NCBI GenBank assembly: GCA_023238725.1 | Contig: CM041548.1 | Span: 16,389,752 to 16,453,751 of the forward strand | Length of the DNA: 64,000 nt | From: Scortum barcoo | Taxonomy: Eukaryota > Chordata > Actinopteri > Centrarchiformes > Terapontidae | Reading direction: 5' to 3' | Part shown: in pieces, positions 13,601 through 25,332 of the stretch | Layout of the letters: every line of letters begins with the position of its first letter | Numbering within the stretch: position 1 is the first letter of the stretch | Made by a program: the position numbers and the translations under genes | Notes under the pieces: model-generated | The model's input: only the letters and a program-made list of their open reading frames with translations | Database searches by the model: none | What the model was told of the DNA's origin: nothing

Positions 13601-14092
13601 ACAGGCCCACAACAGGAGTGCAGGCTCTGGATTTAAACCCCCTCACCTCCTCGCCCCTCCTCCTCCTCCTCCCCCCTCGCGGTGACGTGGTGGTAAAAGT
13701 GCAACGTGGACGGGGGCAAATAACAACACGAAGCCAGCGGACACCTGAACCCAAAGTGAGTCGTGTCCACCTCCCCCACCGCCTCCCGTACTCCTCCATC
13801 CGTGCGCTCACCTGTTCTGCCAGCCCTGGATCAGGTTGGTGTATTTGCTCAGGACTCCCTCCAGCTGCCTCCTGCGGCTCTGCTGCGGCTGCTGCGGCTG
13901 CACACTCATGCTGTTCCCCAGCACAGCTCCCCGGCTGCCTCCCGCTCCGGCCGGGCCGCCCGGGGAGCCGGAGCCCGGGCTGTAGGAGCCGGTCCTCCCG
14001 GGCTTCCTCGACGCCGAGCTCCCGGAGGAGGAGGAGGAGGAGGAGTTGGCTTTGTTGGTCCCGGGATGCGGACTGCAGAGCGCCTTGTCCAT
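1518..14092 (-). CDS. osbpl10: osbpl10, oxysterol-binding protein-related protein 10 (5' part, coding exons 1-2)
   Basis: The family consists of cytosolic or membrane-contact lipid-transfer proteins with an N-terminal PH domain and a C-terminal OSBP-related lipid-binding domain. Only the N-terminus is in the window. Exon 1 (13812-14092) encodes 93 residues: a Ser/Gly/Pro-rich leader with a serine run at about residues 17-23, a Gln-rich patch, then the PH-domain start LEGVLSKYTNLIQGWQNR. Exon 2 (1518-1693) continues the PH domain with YFVLDPELGQLQYFVNEQ and QKPRGSLPLIGA and ends at YKLR. Exon 1 ends AAC AG and exon 2 opens G TAC, rebuilding Arg-Tyr, with a gtgagc donor and a ttgcag acceptor. 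The paralogue OSBPL11 reads YLMKYTNLVTGWQYR there, so OSBPL10 fits better. The start ATG has A at -3 and G at +4. The gene runs out of the window leftwards after exon 2. Which teleost copy (a or b) this is cannot be told. Confidence 0.92.
2858..3060 (+). repeat. Interspersed repeat family C copy (diverged)
   Basis: It contains aaatgtcagaaaatgg, cccaatgtgacatcttt and cttgactaattatgtcagcac. These are landmarks of a very common teleost non-autonomous element whose typical copies read gggctgcaactaacgatt at one end and cagagcccaaggtgac inside. Recognised from memory of fish genomes; boundaries are approximate. Confidence 0.55.
3120..3480 (+). repeat. Interspersed repeat family C copy
   Basis: It begins ctaggactgcagctaaga and contains gaactccaaggtgacat, tttgtccaaccaccagt, aacccaaatgtattaaactgat and agaaaagcagcagatcctca in the canonical order of the element. 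It is better preserved than the copy just upstream. Boundaries are approximate. Confidence 0.65.
3618..3975 (-). repeat. Interspersed repeat family B copy (reverse orientation)
   Basis: It contains gttagccatgctggcagtat, ggtccaccactttggtcca, gaaatatcttaacaactg and gtgagcatgctaacacgcta. These match in reverse a familiar teleost repeat whose forward copies include ttcatggcaatc and agcatggctaaaa, as seen at 5.1 kb. Related copies lie at 15.4 kb and 41.7 kb. Confidence 0.6.
4085..4240 (+). repeat. Interspersed repeat family C fragment
   Basis: Fragment with cagcaaatgtttggcaattt, ttacttgataaaagacc and atcaagtaattatttcagca, corresponding to the end of the family C element where an inverted end follows the central part. 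Confidence 0.5.
5086..5230 (+). repeat. Interspersed repeat family B copy (forward)
   Basis: It contains gatggagctagatgaaaag, aaatttcatggcaatcaat, tggacagaccgaccagcca and agcactagcatggctaaaa in that order. This is the forward orientation of the repeat seen reversed at 3.6 kb and 15.4 kb. Confidence 0.6.
8318..8480 (+). repeat. Interspersed repeat fragment (ttgtggggacc family)
   Basis: Starts gtgtttctattgttgtgggg and continues gaccatttggggtttcaga and gaacattttgacttcctc. This resembles a teleost short repeat I remember with alternating guggggacc and cattttgac motifs. The end is unclear. Confidence 0.45.
10535..11020 (-). repeat. MITE family D copy (reverse orientation)
   Basis: In reverse it carries the landmarks of the element best preserved in exosc7 intron 2. 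On the plus strand it reads gcagtaagtcctgcattcaa, cttaaactaccaaaagtt, aatggcctatttcagattca and, near the other end, gtagtggagtagaagtata followed by agtacctgaaaattgtaatt. It is diverged and interrupted, so the ends are approximate. Confidence 0.55.
12520..13130. repeat. Overlapping family C copies
   Basis: Two or more degraded copies in different orientations. Landmarks are aaatgattaaccaatgaac with attcatcgattagtcattt, then attagtcgaataattgatta with tttttcaagcaaatatg, and finally gaccaaacaaccaaattaat with actaataattggtgcagc. The order suggests one copy inserted next to or into another. I cannot fix the individual boundaries. Confidence 0.5.
13222..13400. repeat. Interspersed repeat family C fragment
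   Basis: Contains acaagactgcaaccaacaat at the end and accagcaaatattcacattt inside, matching family C landmarks. Diverged. Confidence 0.45.
13812..14092 (-). CDS. osbpl10: osbpl10 coding exon 1 (start)
   Basis: The first coding exon starts at ATG (complement of 14090-14092) in a good Kozak context, ccaggATGG, and ends AAC AG before donor gtgagc (complement of 13806-13811). The Ser/Gly/Pro-rich leader is rich in short codon repeats (gag/gga on the opposite strand), so its length probably varies between species. The last 18 residues begin the PH domain. Confidence 0.9.
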
Positions 14093-14360
14093 CCTGGCGA
14101 CGGGACGGCGGAGGGCAGCAGGAGGAGGAGGAGGAGGAAGAGAGGAGGAGGGGGTGGACCAGAAGCGGATCTCACCAGAGCATAAGTGGTGAACAGGGGG
14201 GAGTGTGAAGAACTAACGCAGAGGCCGAGCGGGTGCAGTGACCGCGCCGCGCCGGTGGATGGAGGGAGACATGTCCCCGGTGCGGAGCTGCTCCTGGTCC
14301 GGCTCGGTGCTCTGCAGTGCGCGGCTCGGAGGCGCTGTGGGGGCTCCTGCACAGAGCAGA
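14093..14360 (-). promoter_or_regulatory. osbpl10: osbpl10 5' UTR and CpG-rich promoter region
   Basis: GC- and CpG-rich DNA directly upstream of the osbpl10 start codon, unlike the AT-rich flanks. It includes a purine-rich strand block at about 14117-14155 (gga repeats). No TATA box is visible, as is usual for CpG promoters. The transcription start cannot be placed. Confidence 0.6.
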
Positions 14361-15407
14361 CACGCCCCCTCCACTCTGGACCAACCCCCGGATATTACAA
14401 TGCAATCTTATTAGACGCATCATCATACCCCCCCCCCCCTCCAAAAAAAAGGAACCCAAAAAATGAAATAATAAAATTTCTGCAAACACCAGCAGGAAAA
14501 GCCTCAGATGAGTCATGCATGAGGCTGATACACATTTTGGATGCACTAATTTATTATTTTTTTCTCTATTTAAATCATCCTGTGACACCTTATGAGGGCT
14601 CTGACCCCTGTGGGGGCCCAGTTTACTGTAGTATAAAGTATATAAAGGAATATTATGGAGACATTGTGGGTTATAATGCAACATGAGGTGACTATAAAAC
14701 CTGTTACAATTATAATATATCATATGTAATAATAAAGAATATAGTAACAATGTATTCAGATAAAGTACATCAATCATTCCAATCAATCAATAACAAGTAG
14801 TGTAGATATTAAAAGTAACATTGAAAGAAATATATCAAGAAGTATATTTAGGCTGATTCTTCCACACTGTCCCAGTTGGCAATCTGCAGTCTCAGCACTA
14901 TGCCAAATGAAAAAAAAAGCTCTACTTTGGATGCAGTTTAAAGTTTAATTTTGTCCATCTTATCTCTGGAAAGTCCCTTAGACATACAAATAGCAGCCAA
15001 GCCAACATCAAACGTGTTCCAGGACACATTTAACAGCCTTTAATATTTGGTTTCTGAAAAATAAAACACGGTTCTTTATTGGGTTCAAGGAGACTCATTT
15101 TGATGTGGAAGGCTTTTAAGCACCTCCAACCCAGATGACATCTGCAGAGGAGCGTCTCACACACAGGCTGCTCCATATAAAGTGTTTTTATGAGTCTGTT
15201 TTAAAGTGGGGTTTACTATAATAAACTCCACCTCAACCCCGTAATTCAAAGTAATAAGAAACAGTGGTGGGAAATAAACTGCTCGTACAACTTATCCTAC
15301 AGTGTACCACAGGATAAGCTGCATTGTATATTTGCAGGAATAAACAAGTGACAACGTGCATTAGCAACATACTGGTTTGGTTTATTGACAACATTGATTA
15401 ATATCTT

Positions 15408-15730
15408 TTAGCCACTCCAGCAGCATGGCTCTAAAATGTCACTCTGTCAGTCGGTCTAGCACTTTGGTCCATACTGAAATAACTTATTGACTGTCAGAAG
15501 GGATTGCCCTGAAATTCAGGATGAATAACTTTGGTGATGATGATGATCATCTGTCATGATGAAGATGATCATCAGGTCAAATTAAAATCTGTCTAGAACT
15601 TTGGTTTGTAAAAAAACAAGATGCAAAGTTAATGACATTCCCATTAGTCTCAGCTGCACTTTGTGTTTTGTGCTAATTAGCAACTGTATGCTAATTAGCT
15701 GAATTAAGATGATAAACATTCCACCTGCTA
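15408..15730 (-). repeat. Interspersed repeat family B copy (reverse orientation)
   Basis: Contains agcatggctctaaaatgtca, agcactttggtccatactga, atcatcaggtcaaatt and gcaactgtatgctaattagc, paralleling the copy at 3.6 kb element by element. A tgatgatgatgatcat expansion sits in the middle. Confidence 0.6.
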
Positions 15731-15944
15731 AACAGGGAGAAAAGATGAAGAGGAAATATTAGACTTGAAAATGAAACAATTGAAATGAAAAAAAACTGCA
15801 AACAAACAAAGAAGAAGTTATCTCAGACACCCAAATAATTACATAATACAAAAATAAAGGTTACATGTAAGAGATAAGGAAAATATGGACAAACTATTGA
15901 TCATCTTAATTATATTTATTCAAGGATGTATGATGGTTGGATGA

Positions 15945-15948
<4 letters not shown>

Positions 15949-15975
<27 letters not shown>

Positions 15976-15976
15976 G
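15949..15976. repeat. (CA)n microsatellite
   Basis: Perfect dinucleotide run of about 14 CA units, followed by an imperfect continuation to about 15988. Confidence 0.9.
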
Positions 15977-17012
15977 CCACACACACAAATGACAACCAGG
16001 ATGAAAAGGACACATTAATGAAGACCAGACTGATGAGCACTGCAGGCTATTAGGAAGAGGCAGAGACTGCGCTGAGCAATTGAAGGCATGCCTTGATGAA
16101 TCTGCATAGGACACAAAGCAACAGAGCTTGGATAGATTCCTGCTGCACATCGGCTGCAGCAGCCACAAAGAACAGATCAATACAACAGAGGGGAAAAAAT
16201 CCCAGTGCAACAGAGAGTCAATGGTTTGTTTAAAGCCTGCGCTGAGAGTCAAGCTCCGGTCAGCTGCATTTCATTATGAGAGGTCATGCCAGTTTTAACT
16301 CTGAGGCCTTTGTCATTAACTTTCATCTATGTACGTACATCATAGAAAAAAGACTTCATCATGCACATTTAGCATTATCAAGACTGATCGCTAAACAACA
16401 TCCCTGAGCAGAGATTGTCCAATCACCCCATTGCAACCATAACTAGGAATGGCAGGTCTGTCAACCTTTGGATTTGTCCACATGTTGAAGCGGTGTGCAT
16501 GAAGCTGTGCAAAGAGAGATACACTGTATATGAACAAAAACACAAGAGCAATAGATAAATAAACTGTGTGATTATTTGTTCTCATCTGCAAACGTAGCTT
16601 TAGGAGGGATGCATCACTTTAGAAAAATACATGTTCAGAACTGGAGTGAAACAGATGGTAGTGTATCAGAGTAACGTTTGAAGCTCTGTTTGCTCTTTTG
16701 TATGGTTTGGTGAAGTTTTACGGTGGCCAAGAGAGCTCCATCATTGCAGCTGAAGAAAACACATGCAAATAGACAAAACACAAGCAAATTAACAAAGAAT
16801 CATTTCGATGATCACTAAAGCACATGTCATGCAAGACAGCCAGTAACGACAGATGGACTGTTAATTTGGCATTCTGACGCGTGTTGATGATGTTGATTGA
16901 TTCCACCTTAAAAGTTTCTGTTAGCTGTCGGTGCAGTCTTTAAGCCAGTGAATTGTTGTTGTTAACTAGGTTGGTATAATTCCCTAAAAAGAAAATGTGC
17001 TACATCATGATA

Positions 17013-17150
<138 letters not shown>

Positions 17151-18787
17151 ATATTCATATATTCATGATATATTATTCATTCATGATATGTATATATATA
17201 TAATGATATAAATATCATACATGATATGTATGCATGTATATATGCATTATCAGTATATGAAATGACCTATATCAGGATATGAGACCTTGTTCATATCGCA
17301 CTGCCCTAACATTGCATTTAGAGTCATACAAATACACAAACAGCCTGCAAGTTGCAAATACAACAATGGAAACTATGTCCAGTGTACATAAAAAGTCAGG
17401 TCTGTGTTTACTCAGTTTTATTAAATAAAACAAACAAAACAGAAAAAATGTTTGGGTTTTTGTATGCATACAACTGCGTGTTTTCCTATTTTGATATTGA
17501 ACTGAGTTATTAGGTAAAACAGAAAACCAAAACCAAATAATGAATCTAATTTCTTTCTTTCTTTTTTTTCTGATTTGCTGTGGATGTCTGACTTCTCTTC
17601 ACCATGCACATCTGCTGAAAGAGACTGCTAGATGCACTTCAAAGCACTTTGCTAAAGCCCTATGAATCATTTTAATGATCTCTGAGGAGATGGTGCGATT
17701 CTGAAAAATAAAATATAGTATACAAGTATACAAATATGAACTTTTACTATCTGATTCACCACAGCCAATACACTGTAGACCTGCAGCCAGCATAATAATC
17801 GTGTCGACATTATTAGACCAGAACTATCCTGATATTATATTAAAGCGTATGCTACAGTAAGCCAAGCATTGAAATCATAATAAAATAGCCCAAGCTTTGA
17901 CGTTAAAAGAGCTACACATCACACAGCATCACATTTTTTGATTCATTTTTTGGATGTGGACGAAACAAAGTTATGATGACACAATTTCTTACAGCAACTG
18001 CTGCAGCAGATGCTCATTTGTCTTTGAATATGGAAAGTAACCCTCAGGAACAGGTTTAATTTTTTCAGAGAGGCCGATGAGAGAAATGCTGAATGATAGA
18101 TTGCACTATCGTCACATTTCAAATCATAGTCATCTTCATTATTTTTACCCGCTTCACCCTTCTCTGCCTAAATCATTTTCAGCACCATCGTCCATGTTAT
18201 GAGCACTTTGAAAGACCTTGCATCATAGCTGCCTCAGTCGCCATCACTCTGCAGAACAAGGTGGTGTGAGGGCCCCGTCTGTTTCCTCACCTCAGCACTG
18301 TAAAACATGAAAGAACTCGTTCCCCAGAGCTGTGATTCGATGTGTTTCTATCCCAGGCTACACACTGACATCGCACCAATCTCCTCCATTACAGTCCTGC
18401 GTCAGCCCGGTCAGATTTATGGCAGCTGTGACTGCCCGAGGCGGGCCCTCATCATCTTCCACCACCAGTCAGCTCGCGGCACCAGAGCCATTGCAGCCTA
18501 GAAGCCTAGACTTTAAAACCAAATAGCTCTAAAATATCGGCTTTTTAGGAACAAATAATAGCAGCCTTGTTTGTGGCGTGATAGAAACACATTTCTTTGT
18601 TCATGTGGTGACTTAGGAAGGTTTTAAACTTTAAAGTGTTGAATTGTAAACCAGCTTTTTTAATAATACCCCCTTACAATCTTCTTTTTAATCTTTTATA
18701 GCTTTATGATTTGGGATACCATCCTGTCACGCACTTTTTGGCAGCATCTCATTCGCTATATTCTGAGTCAGCTTGTTCCAACTCTGC

Positions 18788-19510
18788 ATTCAAGGATTCA
18801 AGGATTCAAGGATTTTTTTATTGTCATTCCAACACAAGTCAAACATGGGAAGGAACGAGATTAGCTACCCTGGTCCCGGTGCAAGCCCAAATAGAATAAG
18901 TATAAAAGATAAAAAAAAGTATAATATTACAAAATAAAATAAACAAGATAGAAAAAGCAAAAATGAGGTAGTGCAAAATAACAGAATAAATAGGATTAAC
19001 TGTAGTGCAAAAAAGCAACTGCATTCTGTGCAGGTGTTGCAGTGTATTGTCTTTGGGTGGCTGTCAGAAGAGGGAGGGAAGTGGAGGGGGGGTGATGGTG
19101 GTGGGGCAGCAGGGGGCTACAGGGGTCCTCCAGAGTTCAACAGTCTCACAGCCTTCCGGGAAGAAGCTGTTCCTCAGTCTGGTGGTCCTGCTCTTAATGC
19201 TCCGCAGCCTCCTGCCTGAGGGGAGGGGGACAAACAGTGCATGTGCAGTGTGAGTGGGGTCCTTCATGATGCAGGAGGCCCGTTTCCTGCATCTGGAGGT
19301 GTAGATGTCCGTGGTGGTGGGTAGACTGCATCCCACAGTCCTCTGTGCAGCCTTCACCACCCTCTGCAGAGCCTTCTTCTCTGCCGCCGAGCAGCTGCCG
19401 TGCCACACGATGATGCAGGAGGACAGGACGCTCTCCACCACACATCTGTAGAAGGAGGTCAGGACTGAGCTCCCCAGCCCGGCGCGCCTCAGCCTCCTGA
19501 GGAAGTATCA
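18788..19510 (-). mobile_element. L2-type LINE 3' end (5'-truncated)
   Basis: On the minus strand, about 19507 down to 19130 reads as the C-terminal end of a teleost L2/CR1-like LINE polyprotein, with motifs such as VESVLSSCIIVWHGSC, AAEKKALQRVV, DIYTSRCRKRASCIM and LPSGRRLRSIKSRTTRLR. It is followed by a 3' UTR and, at 18788-18812, the tandem tail attcaagg repeated (ccttgaat in element sense). The copy lacks the endonuclease and reverse transcriptase, so it is a dead 5'-truncated insertion. Frames after about 19140 shift, consistent with decay. Confidence 0.8.
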
Positions 19511-19710
19511 AAGCTATATTATGTTTACACTGGGTGAAATATTCAAACCCAAGACTCCATGTTCAAAAGGAAATATTCTAGATCTCTTGTGCATCATTTT
19601 ACACATATTTACCCTCAAAATCTGCCTGACATGTTGATATTTTTGAAAAATTCGAACTCTCTACTCAATTAAAACAACTAACTTATAAAAGAATGAAAGC
19701 TGTATATACA

Positions 19711-20116
19711 TGTACTGTATGACCAAAAGTATGAGGATATTTATGTTAACATACTTTTCTGCACAGCCGGGCCTTCAGTCTGTAGCTGTTTTTTATTTTG
19801 AGCTTAGCCTCAGTTTTTGAACGGATTCAACAAAAAAAATATATAATAAGTTAGTTTGTGAGTATTGGAGGTGCTGATAAGTAGATGTTTTTTTTAATTT
19901 TTTTTTTTTTATCTTTGCTCAGAGTCAGGCTAGCTGTTTCCATTTGCTCAAAGTGTCTTTATGCTAAGCTAACCAGCTTTATATTTTTTACCATACAAAC
20001 ATTAGAGTGATATCAGTTTTCTTGTCTAACTGAAGGAAAATAAATAACTGTATGCTGTTGCTTTAATACTACATGCAATGATGTTTTAGACACATACTTT
20101 TGGCCATAAAGTGTAC
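19711..20116. mobile_element. MITE with terminal inverted repeats
   Basis: The left end (19711-19735) reads tgtactgtatgaccaaaagt and atg; the right end (20091-20116) reads cacatacttttggccataaa and gtgtac. One is an imperfect reverse complement of the other, sharing the core ccaaaagtatg. The spacing is about 400 bp. The ends resemble a common fish DNA-transposon end (ggccaaaagtatgtg). Half of a foldback element lies inside (19858-20045), so this copy was itself a target or was assembled from two elements. Confidence 0.6.
19858..20045 (+). repeat. Foldback element, right half only
   Basis: Contains gtattggaggtgctgataag, gagtcaggctagctgtttcc, tatgctaagctaaccagctt and cattagagtgatatcagttt, the right-arm landmarks of the foldback family at 28.8, 30.5 and 59.8 kb. 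No left arm is visible. Confidence 0.6.
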
Positions 20117-23100
20117 TATGACATGGTTTTAATCAGAATATTTCACAATGTTGCAGCAGGAAACTTTGTGCAAGCCAAACTTCACTTGATCAAAGAGTGC
20201 TGCTGTCCATCCTTCCAGAAAATAATTGATGATTGATCGCGAGGCTCAGCAAAGAAAAAGCCCCGGACTCAGCTTTAAAGATAAAGTAGTGTGAAGAAGA
20301 AGTCCTCCATCAGCAGACGGTCTCTTAGTTCTAATGCCTCCATTTCCACAACGTAATATTTCATAGCTTGAAATGGAGCCTGACATCTCGAAAGCGACAG
20401 AGTTTTGATACAGTATGTCAGAACAAACGATCATTGCTTAGTCACAGTTTGAAAGGTTTTTGGAAAAACTACAAAGCAGCAGGCTTCATTTTGGAGAAGG
20501 CAATGTGAATTTGAATAAGGGTGCATTTAATCATCAACCTTATCTGTGTGAGCTTGTCTGTCCTTGTCCCTGACAGATATCTGCTCTCTGCTGCGCTGCC
20601 TATCACATAATCCACAAATCCTCCTCTCCCAACAGACTGAGAATCCAAACCAAAACCTAGCAATAATGTAAAGAGGGACACGTCCGGCCTCGGTCTGTTT
20701 CTGTGTTCTGCTGACGCTGCGTTTACAAAGAACAGCTGGATCAGATCAGCATTTCACCTGGTCTAATTGTTCTTGGCAACCGCGGAAACTCGAGATTATC
20801 GAGCCTGTTTGTTTTTGGAACATTTTATCTGCCCGTTCCTCGTTATCTGCCGCCCGCCAACGTGGCTCCATAAAACGTCTCTCTTCCTCTTCGCTCTCTG
20901 GAAAGAAGCTTATTTGTCGCGTGGAATTGGCTCCACTTCTTTCGGTTTCACTGCAGTGTAATCTTAAAATTGTATTGTTGGGTCACATCGGGTGTGGTTG
21001 TATTTCAGTTTATTCGATTCAGTTCAGTTTGGAACATTATAAATGACATGCGGTGATGCTTGACTTGCCAAAAAGCTTGCGTATGTTTGCATAACAGCCT
21101 GCATTATTTACAAAGACCAGCAACCTTGCCAATAACTACTTAATGGACTGGAAGGGGGCTATTGACCCTGTACGCTGACAAGGTCAACAGATTGTGTTGT
21201 GTGTGTGTGTTTGTGTGTGAGACTGTAAAGTGAGAGCAGGGGGGAGAGATTTTACAGTTCAAGGGTGTGTGTGTCGGTGAGCGAATATTTGACTCTCTGC
21301 TTGCTGCTTCTTTCCATGCTGGGCTGAACGATGGACCCATACATATTCATCAAGGCAGCTCGAGAATGAGGCTCTATGATGGCTATGAATATGTATGCCG
21401 GACCGTTCATGTCAGGAACCTTCAGTCAGCCACTCCTCTGAAAGTCAGAACACCTCGACATGTTGACAAGAAAGAGGGAAGGTAATTAAAGCCACCACAT
21501 CAACACAAAAGTACAATAAACCCGACTGCTAACATGACACAGAGTAAATATTTATGTCCAGATCTTCTCATTGCTAAGAGGTTAAAAAAAAAAGTATGTA
21601 GAAGTGGAAATCATGAATCACTTTGCTGATTTGAATCTTTTTGCTCAGTTCAGTTCAAAAGAGTTTGTAGTTCTATAGTTTGTTCACTTTTGTTTCCTAA
21701 GGGACTGTTCAAAGGGACATCAGTACATACAACAGCAAGTGAAGGCATCACCATTCAAAGTGCTTAACATAGGGCAAAAACTAAACATTTAAATACGCAA
21801 CAAAAAGGGTAATAAAATCAATGGATATAATAAAAACATATGGACAAAATAAAATTCAAATATACAAAAAGTGCAGTGCAGATAATAAGTTACCCCGAGT
21901 TCAGTTTTTAATTTACATATTAAAATAGCTAAATTTGGGCTGCATTTAAACTCATCAAGAAGCTGCGTCCATCTGTGTGCAGCAAATAAATTCTCTGGAG
22001 GAACTGAACAATTAATTGTACAATAAAAACACTCCCAAACACACTATCTGTTTCCCATTTGTTCTTTTAGTTATGGCCTTGAACTAAAAGAAAAGGAATG
22101 AAACAATGCGGCTGTGTGGGTATTTTTCTTCTTTTGATCTCTGTAGTAGGGTTTCCTTTGTGTAGCTGTTGAGTGTGTGTGGTAAAAACAACAACTAAAA
22201 AAAAGGAATCCCATCACCAACATAGACAGATTGGTTAATGGCTTGATTTTATCAGTATGCAGTAATTGCTTCATGCCAAGAAGAGATAAATGAACTAAAT
22301 GATGTGTTAAAGAAAATGCTGTTATCTCACAATGAAATGTAGAAGCCCAATATTTAGATGTGATTGTGGAAATACATGCAAAGGCAAAAAAGAAAGGGAG
22401 CTGTATAACAATATGAGGGGAAAAAGAATCATTTTTCTTACTGTTGAATTCTGCTTTGGATTCGTCATAATCTATTTTTGTCTGCAAGAGAGTGACAGCT
22501 GATGTAAAGGTCATATTCAAAGGTGTTACACTAATGAACCGTACACTTTGAAGATAGTATTTTCTTCCTTATTAGATCATTTTACAGGACCAAAAGGTGG
22601 ACAAAGGTACAGGAAGGCAGTGACAGACCTTCAGTAAAAGTGGCACTAAAGCTCTCCGTGGGCTCAATTATCGTTCAGTTGAACAGAAGGACAGAAGGAC
22701 CACCAATTTGCGCTCCAGCTTTACTCTTGTGTTTGTCAGAGGGGCAGGGAGATAACAGCAAATGGCTCCACTTGATTTTCAGAGTTTTCCTACTAAGCAG
22801 ACTTCTCCAGGAAGACACTGGTGTCAAAATGTGACAGAGCGCAGACGGTCATTTCCCTGAGGCTTGCTTTGGTGGGATGAGAGCGGAGGACACTGTGACA
22901 GGAACGACACTTTATTTCTTTCCCCCTGCACCGTCGCTCTAATATCCTTTTCCACAGACAACAGGAAATCACAAGTTATGCACGTACGGCACACACAAAC
23001 ACACCCACACGAGCATTGCATTGTTATCTGCCTCCGGGTTTTATTACCTTCCTTGTTTTTGTGCCTCTAATTTCCTCTAAGGACTCTATGATTACCCTCT

Positions 23101-23819
23101 TAGTTAAAGAATCGTTTTATAACTTAACTTGACATGTGCAGATGCATTCAAAGCAGCAATAATGCCACAATGGCTTCTTTACAGGCTAATTAAGATTTTA
23201 TTGCTTGGAAATTTCAAGACGTAAAGGAGAGGCATCAACAGGCAAAACAGGTTGTATTTCAAACTAATTGTTGCCTCAACCCACCACGTCGCTGCAGAAT
23301 TGAATGCGCACAGGTTGCAAGCCAGTGATTTATATCCACAGCCGGTTGGGGTGGATGTAATTTCTCTGAAGCACATTAGAGACATCTACTGGACAGAAAA
23401 CTTAATTTGGGAAATGATGAGCTCACCCTCAAGACATGATGTAATTTCTTTTGGGAAGATCTGGGAATTCTGACCTAAAAAGCCAAAACACAGTACTTAC
23501 ATGTTTGGTGTTAAGACCAGAATGAGAGTTTTGGACATTTGTTGTGTGAAAATACTTGTACAGTGTGTGATTTCCTTGAATGCATGTAAACAGCATGTAA
23601 AAGCCCAACAAAATGGAGATACAAACTGCGCTCGTAGCTTGTGGCTCAATAACCAACCACTCCAATCACTTTCAGGCAGCCACAGAAAAAAAATAAATAA
23701 ATAAAAATAAACATTAATGTTAACAGTGTTGCTTTTCCTGAAATCAGAAGTCAAAATAACCTGTGAGCCATAATCAGGTATAATCAATATGTTTAGAATG
23801 ACAATGTAAAATGGGACAC

Positions 23820-24110
23820 TTAAAGTGATGAACCTACATCTTTATCTGCAGCTCCCCTCGGCTTTATGGGGCTTTAAATGGAGTTTCAGCTCATTATTTA
23901 CCTGCTCAGCACCAAACACACAGTTAGCAGCCAGCTGTTGAACATAGTGGAGCATTTAGCAGCTAAAACTGAGTGAATACAAGACTGACATTCATCAGGT
24001 GGCCAAAAACACGAGTCATAATGAAAGCTAGTGTTGTTCCCTAACTGTTGGATGTGTAAATAAGCCTGTGTCTGCTGATAAAGTCACCATATGAGCTGTT
24101 GTTCACCACT
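23820..24110 (+). repeat. Interspersed repeat family F copy
   Basis: Ordered landmarks acacagttagcagccagctg, catagtggagcatttagcag, gacattcatcaggtggccaa and ctgttggatgtgtaaataag match a teleost repeat I remember. No open reading frame. Boundaries are approximate. Confidence 0.55.
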
Positions 24111-25262
24111 GTGGAAGCTCATTTCCACCAATGTGATGGAGGAAAAATATCCTATCATTATAATCTCAAATGAATCACTTAGTATCTCAACGTTAGGAGA
24201 AATTTGCTCAAAATAATAAATAAGGTTTCTCAAATACATGACTTAGAATCTGTGGTGGAAATTTCTGTAATAAAGAGAAGTCAAATAAGCAATTCATTGC
24301 ACAGTTTCTCATCTGCATATGAGGCCTGCAAGACCAAAGATCCCAGAATTATGTTATACTCCTGTTAATTACTACTACTTACTTAAATACTTACTCATAA
24401 GTACATTCCTGTCACAGTATCTAAAAAAATAGATTGTAAGCCATCATTTTATGAAATTTTTCTCATTATAATGACTGACAGGGTCATTTGTTTTTGTTTT
24501 TTTCATCACATTGGCAATAATAAGCATCCATCGTTTCACCACTTAATTTTGACTGGCATGTCATTAACTTATAATAGTAATCCTATACCAATAAGGCGAT
24601 AGCTACACCTAATCACAATGGAGAATAATTAAACTAAAGGAGGTTCAACTGGTCCTGTGACTAACCCAACTAGCTTAGCAGAGTAACATCAACTGCCTCT
24701 TAGTTTTGTGGCATCCATGTGATTTTGGTTTGAATAAGCAACCTTTAAAACATATTTAAATATTCAAATGAATTAATGTATACATGAAGCTGAATAAACA
24801 CATTTACTTATAAATACTTTTCATCTTTTACCCTTTTCAAATGCAGAGTAAATTATATGGCTGTTATGTGTAATATATGTTTGCAAAGGATTTTTGAGCA
24901 AATAGTCAGCCTTAAAAGGCAATACGAGGATGTGAAATAAACCCTTTTTATCTACTTCTCTCTATCCGTTGGGCAGTTTTATTATCTGTAGTTCATTATT
25001 CCACCTGATTTTTCCTTTTGTAAACATGTTTTTTTTCAGCAAAGACCTCAACTCCTGCCTGTGAAATAGGAGCAAATTTTGTTCACGCTGCTGAGCCTGA
25101 TGAGCATGTGAACGTCTTCACTTTATTACAACACTCAGATGAATACAGTCATTACAGTCCCAAATATTCATGCAGATGACTTCACTCTCTATTCCATAAT
25201 TAGGAGAAAAATGTAGTACTGCTCTGGATCCTCCTCTCTGACAGTCTCTAAAAGGCACAGAA

Positions 25263-25332
25263 GAGGTGTGTGTGTGTGTGTGTGTGGGTGTACAAGTGTG
25301 ACTGCCCACACACACACACACACACACACACC
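25263..25332. repeat. Inverted GT/CA microsatellite pair
   Basis: A (GT)n run, gaggtgtgtg through tgtgggtg (25263-25290), is followed after about 16 bases by its reverse complement, cccacacaca through cacacctcc (25305-25334). Together they form a long hairpin-capable inverted repeat made of microsatellite DNA. Confidence 0.85.

Larger units (their letters stand above)
1694..13811 (-). other. osbpl10: osbpl10 intron 1
   Basis: A 12.1 kb first intron. I see no coding exon in either strand. It is occupied by several teleost interspersed repeat families, annotated separately, and AT-rich unique sequence. Stretches without any recognised element include about 5.3-8.3 kb, 8.5-10.5 kb and 11.0-12.5 kb. 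A long first intron in this family can carry enhancers, but nothing here shows one directly. Confidence 0.75.

Noticed and set aside
13618..14208. 196-residue plus-strand open frame
   Set aside because: Antisense to osbpl10 exon 1 and its promoter; arginine/serine-rich from gga and cct repeats.
14172..14786. 204-residue minus-strand open frame upstream of osbpl10
   Set aside because: It crosses the CpG-rich 5' region, has low-complexity composition and no recognisable domain; it is a by-product of GC-rich DNA with few stops.
22071..22520. 149-residue minus-strand open frame
   Set aside because: No domain, no splice context, AT-rich codons; nothing supports a gene.
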